A stretch of DNA of 64,000 bases. It comes from Mobilitalea sibirica. Its GTDB lineage: Bacteria > Bacillota > Clostridia > Lachnospirales > Lachnospiraceae. Positions 14,419 to 22,657 of the stretch are shown here, in pieces (the first letter of the stretch is position 1; the number at the start of each line of letters is the position of its first letter). The notes under the pieces are model-generated. The model saw only the letters and a list, made by a program, of their open reading frames with translations, made no database searches and had not been told where the DNA came from. Location: positions 248,001-312,000 of the forward strand of contig NZ_JAEAGR010000002.1 of NCBI RefSeq assembly GCF_015999265.1, in the 5' to 3' direction. The position numbers were made by a program, and so were the translations under genes.

Positions 14419-16368
14419 ATGGAGTTATATATCTACAATTCAAATCGTGAGCTTGCGGGTATCGTGGAATCCTTCGAATACCTACGATGGACCAGGCGGT
14501 ACTCACAGTATGGCTCATTTGAGTTAAAAGCCATAGCAACACAGGAGAATACAGCACTATTAAAAGAAGGAAACATCATTTGGAAGAACGATGATGAGGA
14601 AGCTGGGATTATTGAGCATCTGGAATTGTCTCAAACTGAGCAGGAAATCATCACTGCAAGCGGACGATTTGCTACATCATTTCTTGCCCGACGTATTGTA
14701 TGGCAAACGGAGAAACTGTCCGGAGACATTTCAATTTGCGTGGAGCAACTGATTAATAATAATCTTATCAATCCTACTGATACAGCAAGGAAAATTAGTG
14801 GGATATCATTTTTATCTCCGAACTTAAATGTGCCCATCAGCACACAGGTATCGTATCGGAACTTGATGGATGTGATAACAGAATTATGTGAGGTTTCAGA
14901 GGTTGGAATTAAGACCGTATTTACACCTTCAAATGGAATTTTAACCGTAATGTTATATATGGGGATAGAGTCACAGGCAGTGTTCTCAAAGGAGTACGAG
15001 AACCTAACTGAACAAATTTACACTATAAGTGCTGCTGATTATGCTAATACCGCACTTGTCGGCGGCGAAGGTGAAGGTGCAGACCGGACATTTGTAGCCA
15101 TTGCAAGTGGTTCTGGAGAGGCACGGCATGAAATCTTTATAGATGCAAAAGACCTGCGGAAGGATGATTTCGGAGCAGATTACATTGATACTCTGATTTT
15201 CCGAGGCCAAAGTAAGCTGAATGAGCAGGCGATTCGTTATTCGTTCGATACTTCCGTTAACCCTCACGGTAATTTGTCATATAAGACAGACTATGATCTT
15301 GGGCATACTGTCAAAGTCATTTCCAAGGCATGGGGTGTATCAATGACAACACGTATCACTGAAATAGTAGAAACTTATGATGCGAATGGCCAGAGTGTAA
15401 GCGTAGTATTTGGAAAAGCTGAATTAACAATAGCACAGAAAATTCGTTCCGATATGAGCCAAGTTAAAACAGCAATATCTGCTCCAACCGGTATTTCTGA
15501 GGTAGCTGAGGCAATAGGAAATGTGACAGAAACTATTGGTGATTTAAATGAATTAGACCCTAAAATCCAAGGAGATAGCGTTACCGATAGTATTAACAAT
15601 CTGTTTGGAAAACTACCTGCACTCGAGAATTTTGTAGGTGCGGGTACAACATCGGTCGGCCAATATGCTTTGCATAACATGGTACCTGGAGATGCCTTTT
15701 ACTTTACCTCGTACAGTGGTAACAAGTTCAGTGACCAGCCAAGTGAGAACGGACACATCTTTTTGATAAAGCATAATGGAAACAACACAGGAAACGGTTA
15801 CCAAAGGGCGATGGGTTTCTTTATCAGTAGGGATACTATGACGTTCTATGTTATTTCTGTTTTCGTATTCAATAACCCATCCGGGCAGGCGAACTGGCTA
15901 AGCTTTCCGCTCGGTGCACTTACGGATATAGCTGCTGCCGTTCGAGGAAGCACCTTTGCATCCAGCATTAACAATGTCTATAATGCGCCTGTATCAGGGA
16001 CCAGGATTGCGAATGGTGCTGTCACTACCGCAAAGATTGCTCAGGAAGCTGATACCTCAATAACCTACTCACTTGGAAGTGGTGTGACAATGGGTTTTAA
16101 TATGTCATTTGTAAATAAGGGTGTTGTTTCAATCGGAATGCAGATTAACGTGGGGGCTTCAGGAGTTGCTTCCGGCGGCACGATTCTAACAATAACAAAT
16201 GCGAATTTTTACCCTTACTCGACGGTACGCGCTGTAGCAACTACTGTGGGAGGTAGCGGAACAAGTATGCCAATTACAATTAACACAAGCGGTGTGGTAG
16301 CAAACGCGGCTTCTTCCACACTGCCTACGGGTTTTTACCTTATATCTTGCTCTTACGCGAGAGCTTAA
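14419..16368 (+). CDS. Gp37-like tail-tip protein with C-terminal extension
   Basis: A 649-residue protein. Residues 1-340 match the siphovirus ReqiPepy6 Gp37-like family, with MELYIYNSNRELAGIVE, the Y-G-S-F-E-L segment and A-L-V-G-G-E-G-E-G (about 214-222); these proteins form the baseplate hub and sit where Tal proteins are found. After a linker rich in I-G-N-V-T-E-T-I (350-390) comes an unrelated C-terminal half rich in Gly, Ser and Thr, probably a trimeric beta structure for host contact. The module boundary suggests exchange of host-range domains. It is directly behind the Dit gene and shares its operon. Confidence 0.82.
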   Translation: MELYIYNSNRELAGIVESFEYLRWTRRYSQYGSFELKAIATQENTALLKEGNIIWKNDDEEAGIIEHLELSQTEQEIITASGRFATSFLARRIVWQTEKLSGDISICVEQLINNNLINPTDTARKISGISFLSPNLNVPISTQVSYRNLMDVITELCEVSEVGIKTVFTPSNGILTVMLYMGIESQAVFSKEYENLTEQIYTISAADYANTALVGGEGEGADRTFVAIASGSGEARHEIFIDAKDLRKDDFGADYIDTLIFRGQSKLNEQAIRYSFDTSVNPHGNLSYKTDYDLGHTVKVISKAWGVSMTTRITEIVETYDANGQSVSVVFGKAELTIAQKIRSDMSQVKTAISAPTGISEVAEAIGNVTETIGDLNELDPKIQGDSVTDSINNLFGKLPALENFVGAGTTSVGQYALHNMVPGDAFYFTSYSGNKFSDQPSENGHIFLIKHNGNNTGNGYQRAMGFFISRDTMTFYVISVFVFNNPSGQANWLSFPLGALTDIAAAVRGSTFASSINNVYNAPVSGTRIANGAVTTAKIAQEADTSITYSLGSGVTMGFNMSFVNKGVVSIGMQINVGASGVASGGTILTITNANFYPYSTVRAVATTVGGSGTSMPITINTSGVVANAASSTLPTGFYLISCSYARA

Positions 16369-16383
16369 AGGGAGGAGAGCAAT

Positions 16384-16887
16384 ATGGAGAAAAGCGGATT
16401 TTTCAACTCATCTGATGGAGATAGAGTCTATGATGCAACTGACTTTGCTGAATATTTCGGAAGTCTTGTATCTAACGGTGTATTTTATGCTACACCAACA
16501 AACCTACAAGTTTCTCCTGCAATTGGATTAGCAGTGAGTGTTGCAGCAGGAAGTGCATGGATTAAAGGATATAGATATGAAAACACGGATGCTCTGAATA
16601 TGCCACTTACTACGGCAAATGGAAGCAATCCTCGTATTGACCGGATTGTGGTTCGTTTAAATCAAATCAACCGAAGCATTAAGATTGCAGTTGTTGACGG
16701 AACCCCTGCTGCAACACCAGTGGCTCCTGAATTGACAAGAACCAGCGATATCTATGAACTTGGAATCGCAGACGTGCTTGTACCGACGGCAGCCACATCG
16801 ATAGTTACAAATAACATCATGGATACCCGTTTGAATACCAATCTTTGTGGTTTGGTGAATTCGTTAGTATCGGCAGTCTATGAATAG
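16384..16887 (+). CDS. Tail-associated protein, baseplate or fibre component
   Basis: A 167-residue protein in the receptor-binding region. The opening G-F-F-N-S-S-D-G-D-R-V-Y-D-A-T-D-F-A-E-Y-F and the stretch P-R-I-D-R-I-V-V-R-L-N-Q-I are shared by many Firmicutes phage baseplate and structural proteins. The first half resembles an attachment domain and the last 40 residues contain a short strand and helix. Its exact place in the tail tip is not evident from the sequence. AGGGAGGAGAGC provides the ribosome site. Confidence 0.65.
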   Translation: MEKSGFFNSSDGDRVYDATDFAEYFGSLVSNGVFYATPTNLQVSPAIGLAVSVAAGSAWIKGYRYENTDALNMPLTTANGSNPRIDRIVVRLNQINRSIKIAVVDGTPAATPVAPELTRTSDIYELGIADVLVPTAATSIVTNNIMDTRLNTNLCGLVNSLVSAVYE

Positions 16888-16900
16888 GAGGTGAGATTCG

Positions 16901-19255
16901 ATGGCGGATATTAATGGCATAACACTGCAGGCGGGTTCTAGCCCGACCGTTTATTACACGATTACTTATACTAAAAGCCGGCCTAATAATAGCCAGATGA
17001 CCTATAACTTCACTATATCCGCTGCATTGGGTTCATCTGGGTCTTTTATCCACAACGGTTATGCTTTACTTTGTACCATGACCGTAAATGGCTCTTCCTC
17101 GCAGGTACGAATAAAGGCAGAGGACGGCGATAACTGGGATGGAACCACACCAAGACTTAGGTACGTTTCAGTGACCTGTGCTTCAACTATTGGTAATACT
17201 GCACAGGGTGTGCGCTTTCGAGTAGTCTCAGATGGGAGACTTACGCTCTCTTCAGGTGTGATTGACAATTCAAGCTACACGGTGCTGAGTTCACCACTCC
17301 TAACGACAGCCTGCGGAGCACCGACTTCTTGTTCTGTCAGCTCTACACTCGCGGAAGGCAGTGTAACCCTTTCATGGAGCGGAGCATCTGGCGGTATAAA
17401 TAACGCAATTTCGAGTTATGAGATACAATACAGTGATTCCTCTGATAACTTAACATGGGGAGCATGGACAGCACTGACCACAGTTACCACCACGGCCACA
17501 AGCGGTAGTGTGGATACATCGCCGCCAACCATAAGAGGCAATTACCGAAGATTTCAGGTACGGACTCGTGGTACAGCAGGAGCGAGTTATTACTCCGGAT
17601 GGAAAGTATCAACTAACTCCGTTCGAAGAAATACAGCACCTAAGTCAGCTACAACAGCCGTTGCATCTCCTGCAGCATATAGCGATGAGATTATTACACT
17701 GACTTGGAGTGGTGCATCAAGCGGTACCAGTCCAATAAAGGGATACCAAATTGCCAGTCGTACATCCACGGATAATTTCACATGGAGTACATGGAATGTG
17801 CTGACCACTCTGATTATAGCGGCAAGTGGAGGTAGCTATAATCCAACTGTATCGAGAACACCTGGAACATATACTCAATTTGGCATTTGGACAATCGACA
17901 CATTTGATGTTTACTCGGTGGAGAAGATAAGTAACAGTATCTATTGCAATATAACGGCTTGTGGAACACCTATATCGTGCTCAGTAAGTGCAACTTTAGC
18001 TGAAGGAAACGTCTCGCTCTCCTGGAGTGGTGCATCTGACGGTGCAGGTAATGTCATCACTTCTTATGAGATACAATATAGTGACTCAGTAGATAACAGT
18101 AACTGGGGTGCTTGGACGGCTCTGACGATTGTGAACACTTCTGCAACAAGCAGCATCTTAAGCGTCAGCCCACCAACTACGCGCGGAAATTATCGTCGAT
18201 TCCGAGTAAGAACGCGAGGAACAGCCGGAGAAAGTTTCTATTCTGACTGGACGATATCTAGCAACAATGTCCGTAGAAATACATTGCCGATACCACCGAC
18301 AACCTTTACTGCTTCTCCTCCGATATATGAGGTCACAAAAATAGCACTTTCATGGAGCGGAACAATACCTGGAACCAGTGCTATTAAGCAGTATGTTATT
18401 CAACAGGCAACATCGACAGACGGAGTAAATTGGTCGGCATATGAAGCACTGACTATTATCGTTTCAAGCGCTACTTCTGGTATCCTCGAGGTGAATGGTT
18501 CACAGATAGCTGGTATGTATACTCGTTATCGTATCAGTGTAACCGATACATTGGATGCAGTCTCTGCTTATGTAGTCAGCAGCACAGTAAAGAAAAATAG
18601 TCCGCCTGCCTCACCGACAATCTTCTGCCCGATATCTGGTAAGTTTACTTATAACACTACACCGCGTTTTATGATTATAACGGGCATAGAACCGGATGGT
18701 CAGACACAAATAGTGGAGGTCAAGATTGATTCTGGTCCATGGCATAACAGTGTGGATAATCCGGAGAGATTCTCCATGAGTGGTTATCTCGGTAACGGTA
18801 TTAAGACAGTTTACCAAGCGGAATCTCTTTCTGTAGGAAATCATACAGCTACCTTCCGTTGCCTTGATAGTGATATCGAGTCAGCAAGCACAGAAGTTGT
18901 TCGTACCTTCACGGTATTGGAATTACCTTTTGAAACTATCACTGTTAATGTGTCACATGTAAAGGCAACACATATTCAGACGCTCAGAACCGCTGTAAAT
19001 AGAGTGCGTAGCTATTACAATCTTTCCCCCGTAACTTGGAAAGAAGAGATCATTGCGGGAAAGACCACTATCAAGAATTGGCCGTCCCACATTACTGAAA
19101 TTCGTAAAGCTATTGATATTGCTATTGCGGTAATAAATGATGTTGACTCTTCAACGACATTCGACATACCAGCCTTTACATGGCTACCTATTGGAATGGG
19201 GCGGCCAAAGGCAGATGTCATGGAACAAATACACAATCTTCTTCTGATGTTATAA
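16901..19255 (+). CDS. Large fibre protein with fibronectin type III repeats
   Basis: A 784-residue protein. The N-terminal 130 residues form a beta-sandwich attachment domain. Four fibronectin type III-like modules follow (about 135-570), each with L-S-W-S-G, Y-x-I-Q/A and W-x-x-W/Y motifs; modules 1 and 3 are near copies (T-L-A-E-G-S-V-T-L-S-W-S-G-A-S versus T-L-A-E-G-N-V-S-L-S-W-S-G-A-S). A further Ig-like region and a helical C-terminal domain (HVKATHIQTLRTAVNRVRSY, 680-784) close the protein. Such domains suggest carbohydrate or cell-surface contact as a minor structural or receptor protein. The repeated modules also make this a site for recombination between phages. Confidence 0.8.
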   Translation: MADINGITLQAGSSPTVYYTITYTKSRPNNSQMTYNFTISAALGSSGSFIHNGYALLCTMTVNGSSSQVRIKAEDGDNWDGTTPRLRYVSVTCASTIGNTAQGVRFRVVSDGRLTLSSGVIDNSSYTVLSSPLLTTACGAPTSCSVSSTLAEGSVTLSWSGASGGINNAISSYEIQYSDSSDNLTWGAWTALTTVTTTATSGSVDTSPPTIRGNYRRFQVRTRGTAGASYYSGWKVSTNSVRRNTAPKSATTAVASPAAYSDEIITLTWSGASSGTSPIKGYQIASRTSTDNFTWSTWNVLTTLIIAASGGSYNPTVSRTPGTYTQFGIWTIDTFDVYSVEKISNSIYCNITACGTPISCSVSATLAEGNVSLSWSGASDGAGNVITSYEIQYSDSVDNSNWGAWTALTIVNTSATSSILSVSPPTTRGNYRRFRVRTRGTAGESFYSDWTISSNNVRRNTLPIPPTTFTASPPIYEVTKIALSWSGTIPGTSAIKQYVIQQATSTDGVNWSAYEALTIIVSSATSGILEVNGSQIAGMYTRYRISVTDTLDAVSAYVVSSTVKKNSPPASPTIFCPISGKFTYNTTPRFMIITGIEPDGQTQIVEVKIDSGPWHNSVDNPERFSMSGYLGNGIKTVYQAESLSVGNHTATFRCLDSDIESASTEVVRTFTVLELPFETITVNVSHVKATHIQTLRTAVNRVRSYYNLSPVTWKEEIIAGKTTIKNWPSHITEIRKAIDIAIAVINDVDSSTTFDIPAFTWLPIGMGRPKADVMEQIHNLLLML

Positions 19256-19275
19256 GGGTTGATAAAATACAATTC

Positions 19276-19305
19276 AGCGCTCTTGCGATTTGCAGGGGCG
19301 CTTTT
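19276..19305 (+). terminator. Hairpin before the holin gene
   Basis: AGCGCTCTTGC pairs with GCAGGGGCGCT (two mismatches, allowing wobble) around GATTT, followed by TTTTC. It may separate structural and lysis transcripts. Confidence 0.6.
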
Positions 19306-19341
19306 CAATACACAAATTCAACTTAACGGAGGTGTTTTTTA

Positions 19342-19782
19342 ATGAAAGAAATATGGAACTGGGTACAGTTAGCCTTTGCAGCTGTTGGTGGATTTCTCGG
19401 ATGGTTTCTCGGTGGCTATGACGGTTTTCTCTATGCACTGATAGCTTTTGTTGTTATAGATTATCTGACAGGTGTTCTATGTGCAATTATTGATAAAAAG
19501 CTGTCTAGTGAAATTGGGGCTAAAGGGATTTTCAAAAAGGTACTTATCTTTGTAATGGTGGGTGTTGCTCATATTCTTGATACACAGATAATAGGTAGCG
19601 CTGGTGAAAGTGGTGGTGTACTTCGCACGGCAGTAATCTTCTTCTATCTAAGTAATGAAGGTGTTTCCATTTTAGAGAATGCCGGACATATCGGACTACC
19701 CATCCCAGAAAAATTAAAAGAGGTACTAAAACAGCTACATGGGCATAATGACGAGCCTCCTAAGACAGGTGATGGAATATGA
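19342..19782 (+). CDS. Phage holin family protein
   Basis: A 146-residue membrane protein that permeabilises the membrane at the end of infection. Three hydrophobic segments are visible at about 8-26, 29-48 and 62-82, with the family motif I-D-Y-L-T-G-V-L (about 39-46) between them and K-G-I-F-K-K (61-66). The C-terminal third is soluble with P-I-P-E-K-L-K-E. It resembles the toxin-secretion/phage lysis holin family. A 4-nt ATGA overlap couples it to the next gene, and the amidase follows that, so the lysis pair is split by one structural gene. Confidence 0.9.
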   Translation: MKEIWNWVQLAFAAVGGFLGWFLGGYDGFLYALIAFVVIDYLTGVLCAIIDKKLSSEIGAKGIFKKVLIFVMVGVAHILDTQIIGSAGESGGVLRTAVIFFYLSNEGVSILENAGHIGLPIPEKLKEVLKQLHGHNDEPPKTGDGI

Positions 19783-21275
19783 TTGATTTAACAAAAGCAG
19801 CAACCGTGTTCATTGGCCGACGCGGGGAACACTACTTTCGTCACCTTGAGTTTGACGTTTCCAATTTATTGGAAGGCACTTATCCAGGAGCAGCACTTAA
19901 TGCTATATACAAAAGACCAGATGGCATTGCTTATCCGGTGGTTACTACCTATGCTGATGACGTTCTAACATGGTCTCCCAGTGCAACGGACACACAGCTC
20001 GTCGGTGTCGGTCAGCTGGAAATAAGAGTTACTCATGGTGATGTGGTAGGTAAAAGCGTTCGGATACTAACCGTTGTCGAGGAGGCACTCGCAGATGGTA
20101 TAGTCGAACCACCCGAACCCCCTGCCCAGGAATGGCTCAATCGGGTGCTTTCTACCTTAGCCGAACTGGATATTGAAGAAATAAATAGTCTGTTAAATCT
20201 CATTTATAACCTGCTAAATAACAACTATGATTTGCTAAACACCACACACAACCGGTTGAACGATACCTACGGCTTAGTCGGTGATAACCATGAATTGTTA
20301 AACACCACAAATAGCCTGTTAAATGATAACTACAATCTGCTAAACACCACGCACGATCTAATTGAAGACATGCGTGACACATTATACATGAGGACTGGAA
20401 TTATTCTCAACCATTTGCATCCCATAGAAACGGCTACTGCTCCAGATATGGTAAGCCGAAGAGGGGCCATCACATTTACTGGCATAAATAGTGGCAATAA
20501 CGTTATCCTCGGCCCGGTAACCTACACATTTGTTACATCCTTGGGCAGTCCGACCGCAAACAATGTGCAAGTGTTAATCCAAGGCACCCTTCGCAATTCT
20601 GTCAAGAAACTTGCAGAAGCTATAAGGGGTATTCAAGATGTAGCGAATATCGCTTATGGGGTAGGAACAACACCAAATCTGGTAAGCACAGCCTATTGGA
20701 CGAGTCGGATTTTTTCCATTGGTGATGTTATCATTCCTTCCGGTGAGAGCCTATTCTTATTGGAAAGAGCCGAAAATGCTACAACACCATTGAATCTTAC
20801 CTCTACAGCATCAGCTACTATCAACGCATTCACCAGAGCAAGCTATTTAAAATATGTCCTTAGCGGTAATGCTACCGGAGCAGGCGGTGTTAATAGTGTT
20901 CGAGGACCTTTGCAAACATTATTTCCTATAGGTAGTGTGGTCATAGGCGGACAGGGCGGATTACTTTATCCCACGGCTTATGATTGTCATTTGGTTACTC
21001 TTTGCCGTCAATCGGATACAAGTGAAAAAGAACTAGACCTATATATATCAAACGATGAAGTGAACTTTACCAGAATATCACGCAGTACGCCTATCGGTGC
21101 TGATAGTTCAAATGCGGGCTTGCATATTGATATTCAAATGCGTCAAAGCCGAGTGCCTTCTGGTTATGGGCTGTATATCAGCATGGGAAGTGATGGCACA
21201 TCGGCGAGTGCTTTTTGTGATTTGAAGTTTACCTACCACTTATACCCTGTCAATCTTGCGACAAACAACATATAA
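19779..21275 (+). CDS. Baseplate/fibre protein with asparagine-rich heptad repeat
   Basis: A 498-residue protein that I cannot assign to a named family with certainty. Residues 1-105 resemble baseplate upper protein-like N-terminal domains (I-Y-K-R-P-D-G-I-A-Y-P-V). Residues 138-200 are nine exact heptads of the type L-L-N-x-x-Y-N and L-L-N-T-T-H-N, a predicted parallel coiled coil with many buried asparagines. Residues 210-310 include a segment I-T-F-T-G-I-N-S-G-N-N-V-I and the rest is beta-rich. The gene lies between holin and amidase, an odd place for a structural gene, so it may have been inserted into the lysis block. Confidence 0.65.
   Translation: MIDLTKAATVFIGRRGEHYFRHLEFDVSNLLEGTYPGAALNAIYKRPDGIAYPVVTTYADDVLTWSPSATDTQLVGVGQLEIRVTHGDVVGKSVRILTVVEEALADGIVEPPEPPAQEWLNRVLSTLAELDIEEINSLLNLIYNLLNNNYDLLNTTHNRLNDTYGLVGDNHELLNTTNSLLNDNYNLLNTTHDLIEDMRDTLYMRTGIILNHLHPIETATAPDMVSRRGAITFTGINSGNNVILGPVTYTFVTSLGSPTANNVQVLIQGTLRNSVKKLAEAIRGIQDVANIAYGVGTTPNLVSTAYWTSRIFSIGDVIIPSGESLFLLERAENATTPLNLTSTASATINAFTRASYLKYVLSGNATGAGGVNSVRGPLQTLFPIGSVVIGGQGGLLYPTAYDCHLVTLCRQSDTSEKELDLYISNDEVNFTRISRSTPIGADSSNAGLHIDIQMRQSRVPSGYGLYISMGSDGTSASAFCDLKFTYHLYPVNLATNNI
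20190..20379 (+). repeat. 21-bp-phase heptad repeat inside the fibre gene
   Basis: Nine consecutive seven-codon units starting at Leu-138, most beginning CTG or TTA codons for leucine and containing AAC ACC ACA or AAT AAC TAC. Units 2/3 and 7/8 are nearly identical at DNA level, the mark of recent tandem duplication. Confidence 0.8.
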
Positions 21276-21290
21276 TTGGAGGTGATTATA

Positions 21291-22013
21291 ATGAATTTAC
21301 GCAAGTTAATACTTACGAATAATGCTTGCTTTAAAGCAGGTAAAACGATAACTCCCAAAGGCATCATGGTTCATTCTACCGGGGCAAATAATCCATGGCT
21401 GAAACGCTATATTGGCCCAGATGACGGTTTTCTCGGAAAGAACCAATACAATAATCATTGGAACCAAGATAAACCGGGTGGTCGACAAGTATGTGTTCAT
21501 GCCTTTATCGGCAAACTTGTGGATGGAACAATTGCCACATACCAGACTCTTCCGTGGAACCATCGCGGTTGGCACGCTGGAGGAAAAGCAAATGACACCC
21601 ATATAGGCTTTGAGGTTTGCGAGGACGGTCTTTCGGATAGCACCTATTTTGGCAAGGTGTACCGAGAGGCCGTTGACCTTTGCGTATATCTTTGCAAACT
21701 CTATGATTTAACCGAAAAAAACATCGTCTGCCACAGCGAAGGCTATAAACAAGGCATAGCCAGCAATCATGCCGATGTGATGCACTGGTTTCCCAAGCAT
21801 GGAAAGTCAATGGATACTTTCCGTGCTGAGGTCAAAAAGGCGCTGACTCCCATTAACCCATATAAAATATACACCGTAGTTAAGGGTGACTCCCTTTGGA
21901 AGATTGCTAAAGAAAAGCTTGGTAATGGCGAAAGATATTCGGAGATTAAAGCGCTCAATGGTCTAACTACTAATATCATCTATACCGGACAGAAATTAAA
22001 AATTCCTAATTAA
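21291..22013 (+). CDS. N-acetylmuramoyl-L-alanine amidase with LysM domain (endolysin)
   Basis: A 240-residue endolysin that cleaves the peptide from MurNAc in peptidoglycan to release phages. The Amidase_2 domain has zinc-ligand candidates at I-M-V-H-S-T-G (His about 27), H-A-F-I-G (about 72), and H-S-E-G-Y-K...H-A-D-V-M-H-W (about 150-170). The C-terminal LysM domain (about 193-240) is Y-T-V-V-K-G-D-S-L-W-K-I-A through Y-T-G-Q-K-L-K-I-P-N. The ATG at 21291 follows a strong GGAGGTGATTATA; an earlier in-frame ATG at 21276 is without a good site. A strong terminator follows. Confidence 0.93.
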   Translation: MNLRKLILTNNACFKAGKTITPKGIMVHSTGANNPWLKRYIGPDDGFLGKNQYNNHWNQDKPGGRQVCVHAFIGKLVDGTIATYQTLPWNHRGWHAGGKANDTHIGFEVCEDGLSDSTYFGKVYREAVDLCVYLCKLYDLTEKNIVCHSEGYKQGIASNHADVMHWFPKHGKSMDTFRAEVKKALTPINPYKIYTVVKGDSLWKIAKEKLGNGERYSEIKALNGLTTNIIYTGQKLKIPN

Positions 22014-22017
22014 GCGC

Positions 22018-22060
22018 GATGCCCTTGGAGGTCAAAAAAACTTCCGAGGGCATTATTTTT
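22018..22060 (+). terminator. Terminator after the lysis gene
   Basis: GATGCCCTTGGAGGT and its imperfect complement ACTTCCGAGGGCAT surround CAAAAAA, followed by TATTTTTTT. It ends the late operon. Confidence 0.88.
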
Positions 22061-22070
22061 TTCTAAACCG

Positions 22071-22123
22071 TCAGATTTCATTTCCTCCCGTGGCTACCAG
22101 GTAGAGGGCAACAAATTAAATCG
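22071..22123 (+). promoter_or_regulatory. Repeated hairpin element, copy 1 (before replication block)
   Basis: TCAGATTTCA... and the invariant 17-mer CCGTGGCTACCAGGTAG (22088-22104) recur at 26365-26404. Here the arms CCTC/GAGG are shorter than in copy 2. A second GGGC/GCCC hairpin overlaps the end. The function is unknown; a regulatory RNA or protein target ahead of the replication genes is inferred. Confidence 0.5.
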
Positions 22124-22146
22124 CCCTTTGGAAAGAGGTGAAGGAC

Positions 22147-22365
22147 ATGAAACACAACCTTAAAATCAGTGTTTCAAAAGAGCCACAGAAAGGCGGAATC
22201 GTTACTTGTCGTAATGTCACCATAAGGGAGCGCATCCTACGTTTCCTCCTTGGAGATAAACAGCATGTAACCATTCTGATTCCAGGAGACAGTGTTGAGG
22301 AACTCTCCATCTGTGAGACTACGAAAGGAGGAAATGACCTTGAGCAAAGTAAAGTTACTGCTTGA
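22147..22365 (+). CDS. Small conserved phage protein of replication block
   Basis: A 72-residue protein starting MKHNLKISVSKEPQKGG. It has a small beta-rich core (G-G-I-V-T-C-R-N-V-T-I-R-E) and a hydrophobic segment R-I-L-R-F-L-L-G-D, and ends with a charged tail. I recall similar proteins directly before the DUF2800 gene of clostridial prophages, with no known function. GAAAGAGGTGAAGG provides the ribosome site. Its 3' end overlaps the following gene by 26 nt in another frame. Confidence 0.75.
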   Translation: MKHNLKISVSKEPQKGGIVTCRNVTIRERILRFLLGDKQHVTILIPGDSVEELSICETTKGGNDLEQSKVTA

Positions 22366-22657
22366 TGTGGCAAATGATATGCGAAGTCTTGCAGACAGCA
22401 TACAGGCGGTTTGTAATGCAATGACAGAAAGTGATTCTGCTCCCAAAGAAGTGCCTGCCACAAAGACAGAAACAGCAAAAGAGCCGGATATCCCACTTGA
22501 GAAAGTGCGTATGGTGCTTGCCGAAAAGAGCCAGCTTGGATTTACCGCCGAAGTGCGAGGAATCATTCAAAAGTATGGTGCCGACAAGTTAAGTGCCGTT
22601 GACAAGGCTTACTATGCCGACATCTTGAAAGATGCGGAGGTTCTTGGCAATGGGTAA
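22340..22657 (+). CDS. Phage protein of replication block, TTG start
   Basis: A 105-residue protein. N-terminal helices (LSKVKLLLDVANDMRSLADS) are followed by a variable charged linker (about 38-55) and a C-terminal domain L-E-K-V-R-M-V-L-A-E-K-S-Q-L-G-F-T-A-E-V-R with a helix-turn-helix-like turn. Such proteins are sometimes mislabelled 'rRNA biogenesis protein rrp5'. The TTG at 22340 is the proper start because AAAGGAGG (22324-22331) is 8 nt away; the ATG at 22334 is only 2 nt from the site. It overlaps the next gene by 8 nt. The function is unknown. Confidence 0.75.
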   Translation: MSKVKLLLDVANDMRSLADSIQAVCNAMTESDSAPKEVPATKTETAKEPDIPLEKVRMVLAEKSQLGFTAEVRGIIQKYGADKLSAVDKAYYADILKDAEVLGNG

